Assembly (NCBI RefSeq): GCF_002646595.1
Contig: NZ_PDUD01000003.1
Location: forward strand, 1 to 64,000
Source: Flavilitoribacter nigricans DSM 23189 = NBRC 102662
Lineage (GTDB): Bacteria > Bacteroidota > Bacteroidia > Chitinophagales > Saprospiraceae
Direction: 5' to 3'
DNA: 64,000 nt
A program made the position numbers and the translations under genes. Below, one piece after another: positions 25,733 to 34,951 of the stretch. How positions within the stretch are numbered: position 1 is the first letter of the stretch; each line of letters begins with the position of its first letter. Under the pieces are notes generated by a model. It worked only from the letters and a program-made list of their open reading frames with translations, did not search any database and was not told the DNA's origin.

Positions 25733-28177
25733 ATGAAAGTATCGCTCAATTGGTTGAAGGACTATATAGACGTACAACTGGACCCGGAAACAATTTCTGA
25801 GACACTGACCGGCACCGGACTCGAAGTGGAAGGCATGGAGGAAGTGGAGAGCATCCCCGGTGGACTGAACGGCGTGGTAGTTGGAAAAGTGGTAGAATGC
25901 GGCCAACACCCCAATGCGGACCGCTTGTCGCTGACCAAAGTCGATATCGGCAACGGTGAACCGCTGTCCATCGTGTGCGGAGCGCCCAATGTAGCCGCCG
26001 GCCAGAAAGTAATGGTGGCCACGGTGGGAACCACCCTGCATCCGATCGAAGGAGATCCGCTTACCCTGAAAAAAGGAAAGATCCGCGGCGAAGTATCGGA
26101 AGGTATGATCTGTGCCGAAGATGAACTCGGTCTGGGAGTGGACCACAGCGGCATCATGGTGCTGCCCGAAGAGACACCCGTAGGCCAGACTGCGCGCGAT
26201 TACTTCAATATCCAGACCGATTACATTTATGAGATCGGCCTGACGCCCAACCGCTCGGATGCGACTAACCATATTGGGGTTGCCCGCGACCTGGCAGCGG
26301 CCCTGAAGATCAATCACGATCACGACGGCAATCTGAGCTGGCCTTCGGTGGAGGAATTCAAGATCGATAATAATGAACTGCCGGTAGAAGTGGTGGTGGA
26401 AAATACCGAAGCCTGCCCACGTTACACCGGCGTCAGCATTGAGGGCGTTACGATCCAGGAAAGTCCGGACTGGCTGAAGCAGCGCCTGCTGGCCATCGAC
26501 GTACGCCCGATCAACAACATCGTAGATATCACCAACTTCGTACTGCACGAACTGGGGCAGCCGCTCCACGCCTTCGATCTGGATGCCATCAACGGACAAA
26601 AGATCATTGTCAAGACCCTGCCGGCCGGTTCGACTTTTGTTTCCCTGGATGAGGTAGAGCGCAAACTGGACGCGGAAGACCTGATGATCTGCGACGGCGA
26701 CTCAAACGGTATGTGTATCGGCGGGGTGTTCGGCGGGATCAACTCGGGTGTAAAGGATACGACCCGCAATATCTTCCTGGAATCCGCTCATTTCGATCCG
26801 CAGTACATCCGCCGCTCCAGCATGCGGCACAACCTGCGCACCGACGCCGCCAAGGTCTTCGAAAAAGGCAGCGATCCCAATATTACGCTTTATGCGCTGA
26901 AGCGGGCGGCCCTGCTGATCAAAGAACTCGGCGGCGGTACCATCGCATCGGAGATCGTGGATATTTATCCCAACCCTATCAGCGAAAAAGAGATTGAGGT
27001 AGCCTACAGCTACGTCAATGACCTGATCGGAGTGGAGATCTCCCCCGAGAAAGTGCGGGCCATCCTGGAAGCCATGGAAATGACCGTGGTCAAGGAAGAC
27101 GAGGATCGCTTCACCGTTTCCATCCCCACCAACAAAGCGGATGTACTGCGGCCCGCCGACGTGGTGGAAGAGATCCTGCGCATCTTTGGGTTCAACAATG
27201 TGCCCATCGCCAATCAGATCCGCAGCGCGATGGTGATCTCGCCGAAACCGGATCCCGGTGTGGTGAAAAACGCGATCGGCGACCTGCTGTCGGCTAATGG
27301 CTTTTTTGAGATGATGGGACTGTCCTTGTCCGAATCCCGCTATTACCGGGACCTGCTGCCGTCCATTCCGGCGGAAAAGCTGGTCTACATCAACAATACG
27401 TCCAATGTGCAGTTGGACATCATGCGTCCGTCGATGGTTTTCAGCGGACTGGAAGCTATTCTGCACAACCAGAACCGCCAGCGCTCCGATGTCAAGCTTT
27501 ATGAATTCGGCCGGTCTTACCAGGCTGATGGCGAAGGGTTCGAAGAGATCAACCACCTGACCCTCTTCCTGAGCGGCCAGCGCTATCCCGAAAGCTGGCT
27601 GAATACGGATAAGTCCGAGATGAGCTACTATACCCTCAAAGCCTACGTCCGGCAGGTGCTGGAACGCGTGGGCCTCGACCGCTACCAGGAAACCGATCTC
27701 CAGGATGAGACCTTCCAGTACGGACTGCGTTACCATCGCGGTCCGCAGGTGATCGTCGAATTTGGACGCCTCAGTGGCCGGCTGGTGAAAGGCATGGGGA
27801 TCAAACAGGCCGTTTATTACGCCGATTTCAACTGGGATACCATCCTGAAAAGTCTGCGCAAGCAGGATGTATCCATGCAGGAACTGAATAAGTATCCCCG
27901 GGTACGGCGCGATCTGGCCCTGGTCGTTGGTAATTCGGTGAAATTTAATGATATTGCATCCATCGCTAAGCAATTGAGTAAAAAGATCTTGCGGGAGGTT
28001 AACCTGTTCGACGTTTACGTCAATGAGGAACAGTTGGGCGCCGATAAGAAATCCTACGCGGTGAGCTTCGTTTTCGAGGATTATACCAAGACGCTAAAGG
28101 ACAAGGAAATTGATAAGGTGATGGAACGTCTGATTAAGACCTACGAAACACAACTAGGTGCACTGATCCGGCGTTAA
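25733..28177 (+). CDS. pheT: Phenylalanine-tRNA ligase, beta subunit
   Basis: 814 residues, full length for bacterial PheT. It opens with MKVSLNWLKDYIDVQLDPET. An EMAP/tRNA-binding domain follows at about 40-150, including HPNADRLSLTKVDIG and IVCGAPNVAAGQKVMVATVG. The B3/B4 editing region, B5 domain, catalytic-like core and C-terminal ferredoxin-like anticodon-binding domain (KYPRVRRDLALVVG, then FEDYTKTLKDKEIDKVMERL) complete it. With PheS, encoded elsewhere, it forms the tetramer that charges tRNA(Phe). It heads a housekeeping run with a coiled-coil gene, zapA and rny. Confidence 0.97.
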   Translation: MKVSLNWLKDYIDVQLDPETISETLTGTGLEVEGMEEVESIPGGLNGVVVGKVVECGQHPNADRLSLTKVDIGNGEPLSIVCGAPNVAAGQKVMVATVGTTLHPIEGDPLTLKKGKIRGEVSEGMICAEDELGLGVDHSGIMVLPEETPVGQTARDYFNIQTDYIYEIGLTPNRSDATNHIGVARDLAAALKINHDHDGNLSWPSVEEFKIDNNELPVEVVVENTEACPRYTGVSIEGVTIQESPDWLKQRLLAIDVRPINNIVDITNFVLHELGQPLHAFDLDAINGQKIIVKTLPAGSTFVSLDEVERKLDAEDLMICDGDSNGMCIGGVFGGINSGVKDTTRNIFLESAHFDPQYIRRSSMRHNLRTDAAKVFEKGSDPNITLYALKRAALLIKELGGGTIASEIVDIYPNPISEKEIEVAYSYVNDLIGVEISPEKVRAILEAMEMTVVKEDEDRFTVSIPTNKADVLRPADVVEEILRIFGFNNVPIANQIRSAMVISPKPDPGVVKNAIGDLLSANGFFEMMGLSLSESRYYRDLLPSIPAEKLVYINNTSNVQLDIMRPSMVFSGLEAILHNQNRQRSDVKLYEFGRSYQADGEGFEEINHLTLFLSGQRYPESWLNTDKSEMSYYTLKAYVRQVLERVGLDRYQETDLQDETFQYGLRYHRGPQVIVEFGRLSGRLVKGMGIKQAVYYADFNWDTILKSLRKQDVSMQELNKYPRVRRDLALVVGNSVKFNDIASIAKQLSKKILREVNLFDVYVNEEQLGADKKSYAVSFVFEDYTKTLKDKEIDKVMERLIKTYETQLGALIRR

Positions 28178-28223
28178 TTGAAGAAGATCTTGAACGATCC
28201 ATCCCAGAACTTAACTATAAGAC

Positions 28224-28520
28224 ATGAATTTGTCTGAAAAAATTGATAATATTGAGCTAAAAATCCGCCAACTCGCCTTAAAAGTAGAGCGATTGCGGAA
28301 AGAAAATATTGATTTAACCGATAAAAATGAGCAACTCAAAGCCGAATTGGACAAACAACAAGGGGCGGTGAGTGCGCTAAAAGATAAACTAACTAAAACG
28401 CAGGGGGTGCTGGAAAGACGGGAAGTGAATGAGACAGAGCACACCCAACAGCTGAGAGGACAGCTCGATCAATACATTAAAGAGATTGATAAATGTATTG
28501 AGTGGTTACAGAACAGCTAG
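28224..28520 (+). CDS. Small coiled-coil protein upstream of zapA
   Basis: 98 residues, predicted to be almost entirely helical coiled coil from residue 4 to about 90, with a heptad-like spread of Leu and Ile among Lys/Glu/Gln. It has no signal peptide or membrane segment. The gene lies 46 bases after pheT and ends 2 bases before the ATG of zapA, so translation is probably coupled. Size, coiled-coil content and position make a ZapB-like partner of ZapA in division a reasonable guess, but I saw no motif that proves it. Confidence 0.8.
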   Translation: MNLSEKIDNIELKIRQLALKVERLRKENIDLTDKNEQLKAELDKQQGAVSALKDKLTKTQGVLERREVNETEHTQQLRGQLDQYIKEIDKCIEWLQNS

Positions 28521-28522
28521 GC

Positions 28523-28825
28523 ATGGAAGGGAAGCATAACAAACAGATAACCGTACTGATCGCAGGCCGACCTTATCCTTTGAAGATCAAAGAAAATGAC
28601 GAGCCTACGATCCGAAAAATCGTCAAGGAAATTAATGATAAGATCAATCAATTTCAGTTGACCTATTCGAACAAGGACAAGCAGGACTGCCTGTCCATGG
28701 CTATTCTTACGTATGCGGTAGATCTACATAAACTTATGCAAACCAGCCAGCCTAACGTTCCGGACCCGGAATTGGATAATAAGCTTAACCAAATTGACGA
28801 GCTCTTAGATAAGTTGTTGGTATAA
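28523..28825 (+). CDS. zapA: Cell division protein ZapA
   Basis: 100 residues from the ATG at 28523. An in-frame GTG at 28502 overlaps the previous gene and is less likely. The N-terminal strands ITVLIAGRPYPLKIKENDE and the following helix (IRKIVKEINDKINQFQ) match ZapA, with a C-terminal coiled coil ending NQIDELLDKLLV. ZapA binds FtsZ and bundles protofilaments at the division ring. The gene follows the coiled-coil gene and precedes a structured gap leading to rny. Confidence 0.88.
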   Translation: MEGKHNKQITVLIAGRPYPLKIKENDEPTIRKIVKEINDKINQFQLTYSNKDKQDCLSMAILTYAVDLHKLMQTSQPNVPDPELDNKLNQIDELLDKLLV

Positions 28826-29049
28826 TTTTGCGGTACCAGGTTTTCGGTGTTCCATGTTGCCGGATCGACTATCCGGAATGGACCGACATAACCGGTTTTC
28901 GGATTTTTCCGAAAGAGTTCCGCATTACATTATAGATCTCTTCCTACTTCCTTCCTTTATTATTTCCACTCTGTTTTCCAAAAACAATGCGGATTCCCCT
29001 GGAAAACCCGCATTTATTCAATCATTAGTACTAGATAAATGTATTACCA
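28826..29049 (+). ncRNA. Structured gap between zapA and rny, candidate small RNA
   Basis: The 224 bases contain several hairpins: CCGGAT/ATCCGG at 28860-28875, TTCGGA/TCCGAA at about 28898-28912, and AATGCGG/CCGCATT at 28986-29014. TCCGCATT at 28919-28927 can instead pair with AATGCGGA at 28986-28993, and GGTTTTC near 28839 with GAAAACC near 29002. These nested alternatives could form a long closing stem around an open centre. The 6S RNA gene follows zapA in proteobacteria, so a 6S-like RNA is possible. I cannot confirm the family by eye; a plain leader or terminator remains possible. Confidence 0.3.
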
Positions 29050-30732
29050 ATGGATACTATAACGCTCTTCATCATCGGCCTGCTCGTTGGGGCGGTGGTG
29101 GCTTATATTATTCTTCAGTTGACCGTCAAGAAGGCCAACACGAAGAAGATCGACGAGATGAACGCCCAGGCGGACCAGGTGATCAAAGAAGCCCGGCTTA
29201 CCGCCAAACGGATCGAGGACGAAGCGGAAATGAAAGCCGAAAAGGCCATGTCTCAGGCGGAGATCCGCAATGAAAAGACCAAGCAGCGCAAGATCCAGGA
29301 GGCGAAAGATCGTTTTGCCAAGATGAAGTCGGATTTCGAAAGCAAGAAGTCCGAACACATGCTGGAGATGAAGGACCGGGAGATGGAGGTGAAAGCCCAG
29401 GAAGTAGAGCTGAAGCAGAAGGTCGATAAGTTTGACGAACGGGATAAAAAGATCGAAAAACGTCGCCAGGAAGTAGAGCAGAAGGAAGCTGAAATAAAAG
29501 CGATCCGGGAAAATCTGGAAACCCAGCTCAAAGTGATCGCCAAGAAGAAAGAGGAACTCGATACGGCCAACGAACGCCGGATCAAAGAACTGGAGATCGT
29601 TTCCAAACTTTCGGAAGCCGAGGCCAAAGAACAACTGCTTGAAGCCGTTAAAGCCAAAGCAGAAACCGACGCCATGGCCATCGTAAAAGATACGGTGGAG
29701 CAGGCCAAGATCACCGCCAACAAAGAAGCCAAGAAGATCGTTATCCAATCCATTCAGCGAATGTGTGCGGAGTATACCATTGAAAATACCGTTTCGGTTT
29801 TCAACCTGGATTCCGACGACCTCAAAGGTCAGATCATCGGACGGGAAGGCCGGAACATCCGGGCGCTGGAAGCCGCTACCGGAGCGGAGATCGTTGTAGA
29901 CGACACGCCGGAAGCTATCGTGATCTCCAGCTTTGACCCGATCCGCCGCGAAGTATGCCGCCTGGCGCTGAAACGCCTGGTTGCCGACGGCCGTATCCAC
30001 CCCGCCCGCATCGAGGAAGTGGTGGCTAAAACCAAAAAACAACTGAACGAACAGATCATCGAGATCGGGGAACGCACCGTGATCGAACTGGATATCCACG
30101 GGCTGGATCCCTACCTGGTGAAGATGGTGGGCCGGATGCGCTACCGTTCTTCCTACGGACAGAACCTGCTGAAGCACTCGATCGAGACCGCCAACCTTTG
30201 CGCCATTATGGCCGCCGAACTGAAGTTGAGTCCGAAACAGATCAAACTGGCCAAACGCGCCGGTCTGCTCCACGATATCGGGAAGGTTTCCGAAGAGGAA
30301 AGCGAACTGTCCCACGCACTGATCGGTCTGAAGCTTTGCGAGAAGCACAAGGAACACCCCGCCGTTTCCAACGCAGTGGGTGCTCACCACGATGAGATCG
30401 AGATGAACAACATCATTTCTCCGATCATTCAGGCTTGTGATGCCATCTCCGGTGCCCGTCCGGGTGCCCGCCGGGAGATCCTGGAAAGCTATCTCAAGCG
30501 TATCGGTGAACTGGAAGAACTGGCCCTGGCGCACGATGGCGTACAGAAAGCCTACGCCATGCAGGCCGGTCGCGAACTACGGGTGATCGTAGAATCCGAA
30601 AAAGTAAGTGATCAATACGCCGACGATCTGTCCTTCATGATCTCTCAGAAGATCCAGGATGAAATGCAGTATCCCGGCCAGATCAAGGTAACCGTTATCC
30701 GCGAGAAGCGGGCGGTCGCTTATGCGAGATAA
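29050..30732 (+). CDS. rny: Ribonuclease Y
   Basis: 560 residues. The N-terminal membrane helix ([20 protein letters not shown]) is followed by a long charged coiled coil to about residue 235. The KH domain contains [20 protein letters not shown], and the HD domain has the catalytic pair H408-D409 in LLHDIGK. Rny is a membrane-anchored endonuclease that initiates mRNA turnover. The coiled coil seems somewhat longer than in the usual roughly 520-residue form. The gene ends at a good terminator hairpin. Confidence 0.96.
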   Translation: MDTITLFIIGLLVGAVVAYIILQLTVKKANTKKIDEMNAQADQVIKEARLTAKRIEDEAEMKAEKAMSQAEIRNEKTKQRKIQEAKDRFAKMKSDFESKKSEHMLEMKDREMEVKAQEVELKQKVDKFDERDKKIEKRRQEVEQKEAEIKAIRENLETQLKVIAKKKEELDTANERRIKELEIVSKLSEAEAKEQLLEAVKAKAETDAMAIVKDTVEQAKITANKEAKKIVIQSIQRMCAEYTIENTVSVFNLDSDDLKGQIIGREGRNIRALEAATGAEIVVDDTPEAIVISSFDPIRREVCRLALKRLVADGRIHPARIEEVVAKTKKQLNEQIIEIGERTVIELDIHGLDPYLVKMVGRMRYRSSYGQNLLKHSIETANLCAIMAAELKLSPKQIKLAKRAGLLHDIGKVSEEESELSHALIGLKLCEKHKEHPAVSNAVGAHHDEIEMNNIISPIIQACDAISGARPGARREILESYLKRIGELEELALAHDGVQKAYAMQAGRELRVIVESEKVSDQYADDLSFMISQKIQDEMQYPGQIKVTVIREKRAVAYAR

Positions 30733-30775
30733 AAAGTAAGAGACCGTTTTTAAAACAGTTTCTAAAAATTGTAAG

Positions 30776-30818
30776 GGTGTATAGGTGGAAATGTCGACCC
30801 ACTTATACACCTTTTCAT
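30776..30818 (+). terminator. Rho-independent terminator after rny
   Basis: A 13-bp stem (30776-30788 with 30799-30811, one G-U pair) is followed by TTTTCATTT. It lies about 45 bases after the rny stop. It also overlaps the region before the next gene, which argues against any start of that gene upstream of 30843. Confidence 0.8.
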
Positions 30819-30842
30819 TTCACCCTTTTACATGCTAGATCA

Positions 30843-31607
30843 ATGAATAACCAATCCAACCGTCGTTCTTTCCTCAGGGAACTCAGTCTTACCGCTCTCG
30901 GCGCTACCGTCATTCCCCAACTGGTAAGCGCCCACAATCCACACCCCAAAAAATTAACATTCGATAAGGACGAAGCCGTGGTCGTCTTCCAGGGAGACTC
31001 CATCACCGATGCCGGCCGCAGTAAAGATCAGTACTACGCCAATCAGGCCGGTGGTATGGGGCGCGGCTACGTCATGCAGATCGTGGGGCAGCTGCTGGGT
31101 ACTCATCCCGAGCAGAACTACCAGTGCTACAATCGCGGTATCAGCGGCCACAAGGTTTTCCAACTGGCCGATCGCTGGGATATTGACTGTCTGAGCCTCA
31201 AACCCGATATTCTCAGTATCCTCATCGGTGTGAACGATTACTGGCACACCCTGAACGGCAACTACGACGGTACGGTTGATATCTACGAAAGAGACTACCG
31301 GGCGCTGCTTGATCGCACGAAAAAGGCACTGCCCGATGTGAAGCTGATCATCGGAGAGCCGTTTGCCGTAGAAGGCGGCCGCGCGATCGACGAAAAGTGG
31401 GAAGCGTTTCACGGATACCGCAAGGTAGCCAAGGCGATCGCCAGTGACTACGGTGCGGTCTTCCTGCCCTACCACAGCGTTTTCGCCGAGGCCCTGAAAT
31501 CGGCCCCCGTCGGCTACTGGTGCCCGGATGGTGTACACCCGTCTATTGCCGGTGCGCACCTGATGGCCGCAACCTGGATGGAGGGTTACAATAAGCTAAA
31601 GCGATAA
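30843..31607 (+). CDS. SGNH/GDSL hydrolase with Tat signal
   Basis: 254 residues from the ATG at 30843; longer in-frame starts lie inside the rny terminator. The N-terminus MNNQSNRRSFLRELSLTALG is a twin-arginine signal. The SGNH blocks are clear: GDSITDAG (nucleophile Ser), NRGISGH (Gly), GVNDYW (Asn) and PDGVHPS (catalytic Asp and His). Such enzymes deacetylate or de-esterify carbohydrates or lipids outside the cytoplasm; similar proteins act on acetylated polysaccharides. The substrate cannot be assigned, and no carbohydrate cluster adjoins it. It ends at a strong terminator. Confidence 0.9.
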   Translation: MNNQSNRRSFLRELSLTALGATVIPQLVSAHNPHPKKLTFDKDEAVVVFQGDSITDAGRSKDQYYANQAGGMGRGYVMQIVGQLLGTHPEQNYQCYNRGISGHKVFQLADRWDIDCLSLKPDILSILIGVNDYWHTLNGNYDGTVDIYERDYRALLDRTKKALPDVKLIIGEPFAVEGGRAIDEKWEAFHGYRKVAKAIASDYGAVFLPYHSVFAEALKSAPVGYWCPDGVHPSIAGAHLMAATWMEGYNKLKR

Positions 31608-31645
31608 AAGTGAGATCGTGCCGCAGTGCGGCCGGAATGCTATGA

Positions 31646-31687
31646 ATAAAGGGAACGTGTTATCCGGCACGTTCCCTTTATTTTTTT
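31646..31687 (+). terminator. Rho-independent terminator after the GDSL hydrolase
   Basis: A perfect 14-bp stem (31646-31659 with 31668-31681, ATAAAGGGAACGTG) with an 8-base loop is followed by a run of T. It lies 40 bases after the stop codon. Confidence 0.9.
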
Positions 31688-31755
31688 GTTCTTCCGGGTA
31701 CATGGTGCCACCGGAAGCAAATCATCGTGGCAATGCCCTTTCGGCCCTCGCACCG

Positions 31756-32985
31756 TCACGAAAACAAAACGATCAAAAAAGTCAGCACCGTTGTCACGAA
31801 ACCGATCATGAAGATCGTATAGGATACGCTGAGGTAACGGTATTTTTGATCCAGTACTTTACCGAGGTAATAGAGGTCGCGGGTGAGGTTGCCGTACATC
31901 AGCTCGTCACTGCGAAAAATAGCGTCCATAGCCGACTCGTACTGATCGAGGTCCAGGTGCACGAAATTACCGAAGAAGACGATGTTCTTTTGTGTGTCCT
32001 GAGCGGGTTGGCCCTTATGGTTGAGAGTGGTTACTTTCGGGCGGGCGGAAAGCACGGCAAAAATCAGCGAAGCCGCCCCCGAAACGATGAAGATCACCAC
32101 CGGAAGCAGTATAGCCGGATTGTTCTCTCCGATATTCCGGTAGGACAAAAAAGTGATCAACACACTGATCAGGATGGAGTTGACGCTGATCATAATGTTG
32201 GCCTTATTATCCGCAATGGCGCTCAGGTTGATATGATTGCGGTAATTGGCCCGAAAGAACGTCTGAATGGCCCGGGCCGTATCGCCGCCTTCCAATCCCT
32301 GAAAGGGGACAGCGGTGCCCTCGTTAGCGATCAGTTCCAGGCTTTCCCGGCGGCTCAGCTTTTCGATCCGTTGCTTGCGGCCCAGAATGTGTTCGGCCAG
32401 TTGCCCCTCGTAGTGCATCCGTGCGTAGGGCGTGTATAACCGCACGCCCAGGAGTTCCTGCAATTCCAGTTGGGACCACTCCAGGCGATTGTGCCGGCGT
32501 TGCAGCATCAATTCCTGCTCCAGCCGTATCAGGCCGTGCCGGCTTTCGTACTGGTCAATAAAGGTTACGATCTGGTAGGCATCCGAAAGCAGCTGTTCGG
32601 CCAGCGTTTGCGGCTTTTGTTTCCGCATGACCCGGCCGATGAGTTCCGCCAGGGGTGCTTCGGGATAATGCTCAACGTTCTGCTGGCGCAGGAAAGTCCG
32701 GGCTTGTTGCTCGCTGGCATGGATCGGATCCTGGTAGTTGATCAGATATCCGGTGGGCAGCAACCAGGCCGCTACCTGGGCCAGTTCCCGTTCCGCTTCC
32801 GGCGCTGCCGATTTCTCACTCAGCAGGGTAACGGTATCCACCAGATCACTGGTAAAGTGAAATGAATGAAAAACCAGTCTGGGCACACGGTGTTGCTCGA
32901 ACATTTCCCAGGCGTACTGTCGGGCCTGCTCAACAAGGGGGGATACCGGTAAAGACTTTGAAGTATTCGCTTCCGATATTTCCAT
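31756..32985 (-). CDS. Degenerate-HD protein with Pycsar-effector-like (PycTM/DUF5706) membrane domain
   Basis: 409 residues. Residues 1-180 resemble an HD phosphohydrolase domain: RLVFHSFHFTSDLVDTV supplies the first His. The expected HD pair in the second motif is replaced, reading AAWLLPTGYLINY where family members usually have H-D before TGY. The C-terminal 150 residues match the PycTM/DUF5706 type. They carry FFRANYRNHINLSAIADNKA, then helices at NIMISVNSILISVLITFL, AILLPVVIFIVSGAASLIF and IFMIGFVTTVLTFLIVLF. PycTM proteins in Pycsar defence are membrane effectors opened by cyclic pyrimidine nucleotides. No cyclase gene is adjacent, so a defence role is inference; many Bacteroidota carry stand-alone members. 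Confidence 0.75.
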   Translation of the reverse strand: MEISEANTSKSLPVSPLVEQARQYAWEMFEQHRVPRLVFHSFHFTSDLVDTVTLLSEKSAAPEAERELAQVAAWLLPTGYLINYQDPIHASEQQARTFLRQQNVEHYPEAPLAELIGRVMRKQKPQTLAEQLLSDAYQIVTFIDQYESRHGLIRLEQELMLQRRHNRLEWSQLELQELLGVRLYTPYARMHYEGQLAEHILGRKQRIEKLSRRESLELIANEGTAVPFQGLEGGDTARAIQTFFRANYRNHINLSAIADNKANIMISVNSILISVLITFLSYRNIGENNPAILLPVVIFIVSGAASLIFAVLSARPKVTTLNHKGQPAQDTQKNIVFFGNFVHLDLDQYESAMDAIFRSDELMYGNLTRDLYYLGKVLDQKYRYLSVSYTIFMIGFVTTVLTFLIVLFS

Positions 32986-33305
32986 AAATCAGCTTGATCT
33001 TTGGCGAAAAGATACTACTTTTTAGTGAATGAGCGATAAATGATGCAAGTGGGGAGCAGCTCAAAAAATCTAACGAAAAAACCAGCTCTGTCATATATCA
33101 CTCATCATTTATCGCCATTTAGATACATTTTTCCGGCACGATTGCGTTATATAGCGTAATTTTGTAGCTCACACTGAGAGTAATAGCCCGCTACCTACAC
33201 CCATTCTTCTTGCTATTCTGACAAAACATCCTACAAAGCCGGATCATTGATCCGGAGCCAACTTATACCAGGTATTTTAGTTTATACCATCGAAACATTT
33301 ATGCT
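32986..33305. other. Divergent intergenic region with an inverted repeat
   Basis: The 320 bases hold a perfect 13-bp inverted repeat, GCGATAAATGATG at 33033-33045 with its complement at 33103-33115. AATG flanks lie on both sides with one base offset. A TAATTTTG at 33157-33164 matches the -7 consensus for the lipoprotein gene, but lacks a -33 partner at proper spacing. No RNA gene was recognised. Confidence 0.5.
33157..33164 (+). promoter_or_regulatory. Possible -7 element for the lipoprotein/DUF5723 pair
   Basis: TAATTTTG fits TAnnTTTG. It would give a leader of about 140 bases before 33306, and no TTG lies about 20 bases upstream. The assignment is tentative. Confidence 0.3.
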
Positions 33306-34853
33306 ATGGATCGTCATTTACTCTATTTGTTTGCAGGCTGTCTTTTCCTTTTTATCAGTTGTAATCAATTCAACGAACTGGAAGAAATTACCAAGGTAGA
33401 TTATCAGGCCGAGTACGCTATTCCCATCGTAAATACCAACATTGCACTGGAAGATCTGCTCGAAAAGCTGGACGACCGGACGACCCTGGTAGTGGATCCC
33501 GATGGCCTGATCCGCCTTCAGTACAGCGGAGATGTACTGCGCCAGACCAGTGCGGATGTTTTTGCCAATATCAATCAAACCATCGCCAGCGTCCCGCTGA
33601 TCCCCATTACCGAAAAACACCAGGCCTTGCCTTTCAGCTCGCCGGACGGTCTGCAGATGGACCGGCTCGACCTGAAAGCAGGGGAATTTTACTACACCGC
33701 ACAGAATGATCACCCCTTTCCGGTGAAGTTTTCTATTTCTTCCCAGCAGGTGACCAAAAATGGGGTACCCATGGAATTTAGTGGTACCATCCAGGCCTAC
33801 AGCGGCAGTGGGGACAAGCCCTTTTTCACCAACTTGTTTACACCCGCTTCGCTTAAGGATTACAAGATCATCCCGACGGATGATGTAGTTTATATTGATT
33901 ACGAAGCGCTGGATCCGGACGGTAATCCGGTAGACCTCTCTACCGTTTTTATCCGCATTCAGGATCTCGATTTTTATTACGTGGAAGGTTACCTCGGCAA
34001 TCAGATCTACGAAGGTGGCCGCGATACCATCATCATCGATTTCTTCGACTCCTGGACGCAGGGAGACGTATACTTTGAAGAGCCGAAGATCACGGTCAAT
34101 GTAGAAAACTCTTTCGGTATCCCTACCCGTTCGGTATTTGAGGTATTCAATGTGTTTACCGTTCGCAATGAGATCCTGCCCATCCAAAGTACCCTGATCG
34201 ATGAAGGGATCGACTTCCCGTACCCTACCCTGTCGGAAAAAGGCCAGGTCAAGGAAGGAAACTTTGTGTTCACCAAGGAAAACTCCAATATCGATCTGGT
34301 ATTGGGCTCCGGCCCGATCGCCGTCGATTACGAGGTGAATGCACTCACCAACCCGGATCAGCTGACGGAGATCCGCGGTTTCATTACCGATAGCAGTTAT
34401 TATAATGTCCGGCTCGATGTGGATCTGCCCCTTTACGGTCAGGCGTCCAGTTTCATCGCCCGCGATACTTTTGAGTTGGATTTTTCCACCTTCGGAAAGG
34501 TGAGCGCCGCCGAATTTAAAATGGTGACGGACAACGGTCTTCCGCTTTCCGTGGACATCCAGGGTTATTTTATGAATGAAAAGGGCATCATCATCGATTC
34601 CCTGTTGCAGACCCAGGAAAGAGTGATCGCCGCCGCTCCGGTCAATGCCGAAGGAGAGGTGACGAGTCCGTCGCAGGAGGTCAAATACATCGACATCCCG
34701 GAGGATCGGTTCAAGAATCTGCAATCTGCCAAAAGATTACTGCTGATCGCCGCTTTCTCCACCGTGAATGACGGTAGCGTTTCCGTAAAAGTACTCAAGG
34801 ACCAGTCTACCGACATCCGTATGGGTGCCATCCTGAAAGTTAAGAACGAGTAA
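33306..34853 (+). CDS. Hypothetical large lipoprotein
   Basis: 515 residues. The N-terminus is a lipoprotein signal with lipobox LFISC (Cys at about residue 19), so the product should be attached to a membrane on the periplasmic or outer face. The mature part is rich in short beta-strand-like stretches with Asp, Gly and Pro and has no membrane helix. I do not recognise a named family. It lies 98 bases before a DUF5723 outer-membrane protein on the same strand. The two may act together at the outer membrane, but no function is evident. Confidence 0.85.
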   Translation: MDRHLLYLFAGCLFLFISCNQFNELEEITKVDYQAEYAIPIVNTNIALEDLLEKLDDRTTLVVDPDGLIRLQYSGDVLRQTSADVFANINQTIASVPLIPITEKHQALPFSSPDGLQMDRLDLKAGEFYYTAQNDHPFPVKFSISSQQVTKNGVPMEFSGTIQAYSGSGDKPFFTNLFTPASLKDYKIIPTDDVVYIDYEALDPDGNPVDLSTVFIRIQDLDFYYVEGYLGNQIYEGGRDTIIIDFFDSWTQGDVYFEEPKITVNVENSFGIPTRSVFEVFNVFTVRNEILPIQSTLIDEGIDFPYPTLSEKGQVKEGNFVFTKENSNIDLVLGSGPIAVDYEVNALTNPDQLTEIRGFITDSSYYNVRLDVDLPLYGQASSFIARDTFELDFSTFGKVSAAEFKMVTDNGLPLSVDIQGYFMNEKGIIIDSLLQTQERVIAAAPVNAEGEVTSPSQEVKYIDIPEDRFKNLQSAKRLLLIAAFSTVNDGSVSVKVLKDQSTDIRMGAILKVKNE

Positions 34854-34951
34854 TTGAACTGGGGCAGTTTAGCCAATTCGAGTAGACTGAACGGCCAGGC
34901 TACCGCCCACCCGTTTTTCTTAACTTTTGCATCCCTCAAAATCCAAAACCT

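Noticed and set aside
28854-29273. 139-codon plus-strand frame spanning the zapA-rny gap
   Set aside because: It overlaps the start of rny in another frame and its later part is low-complexity shadow sequence.
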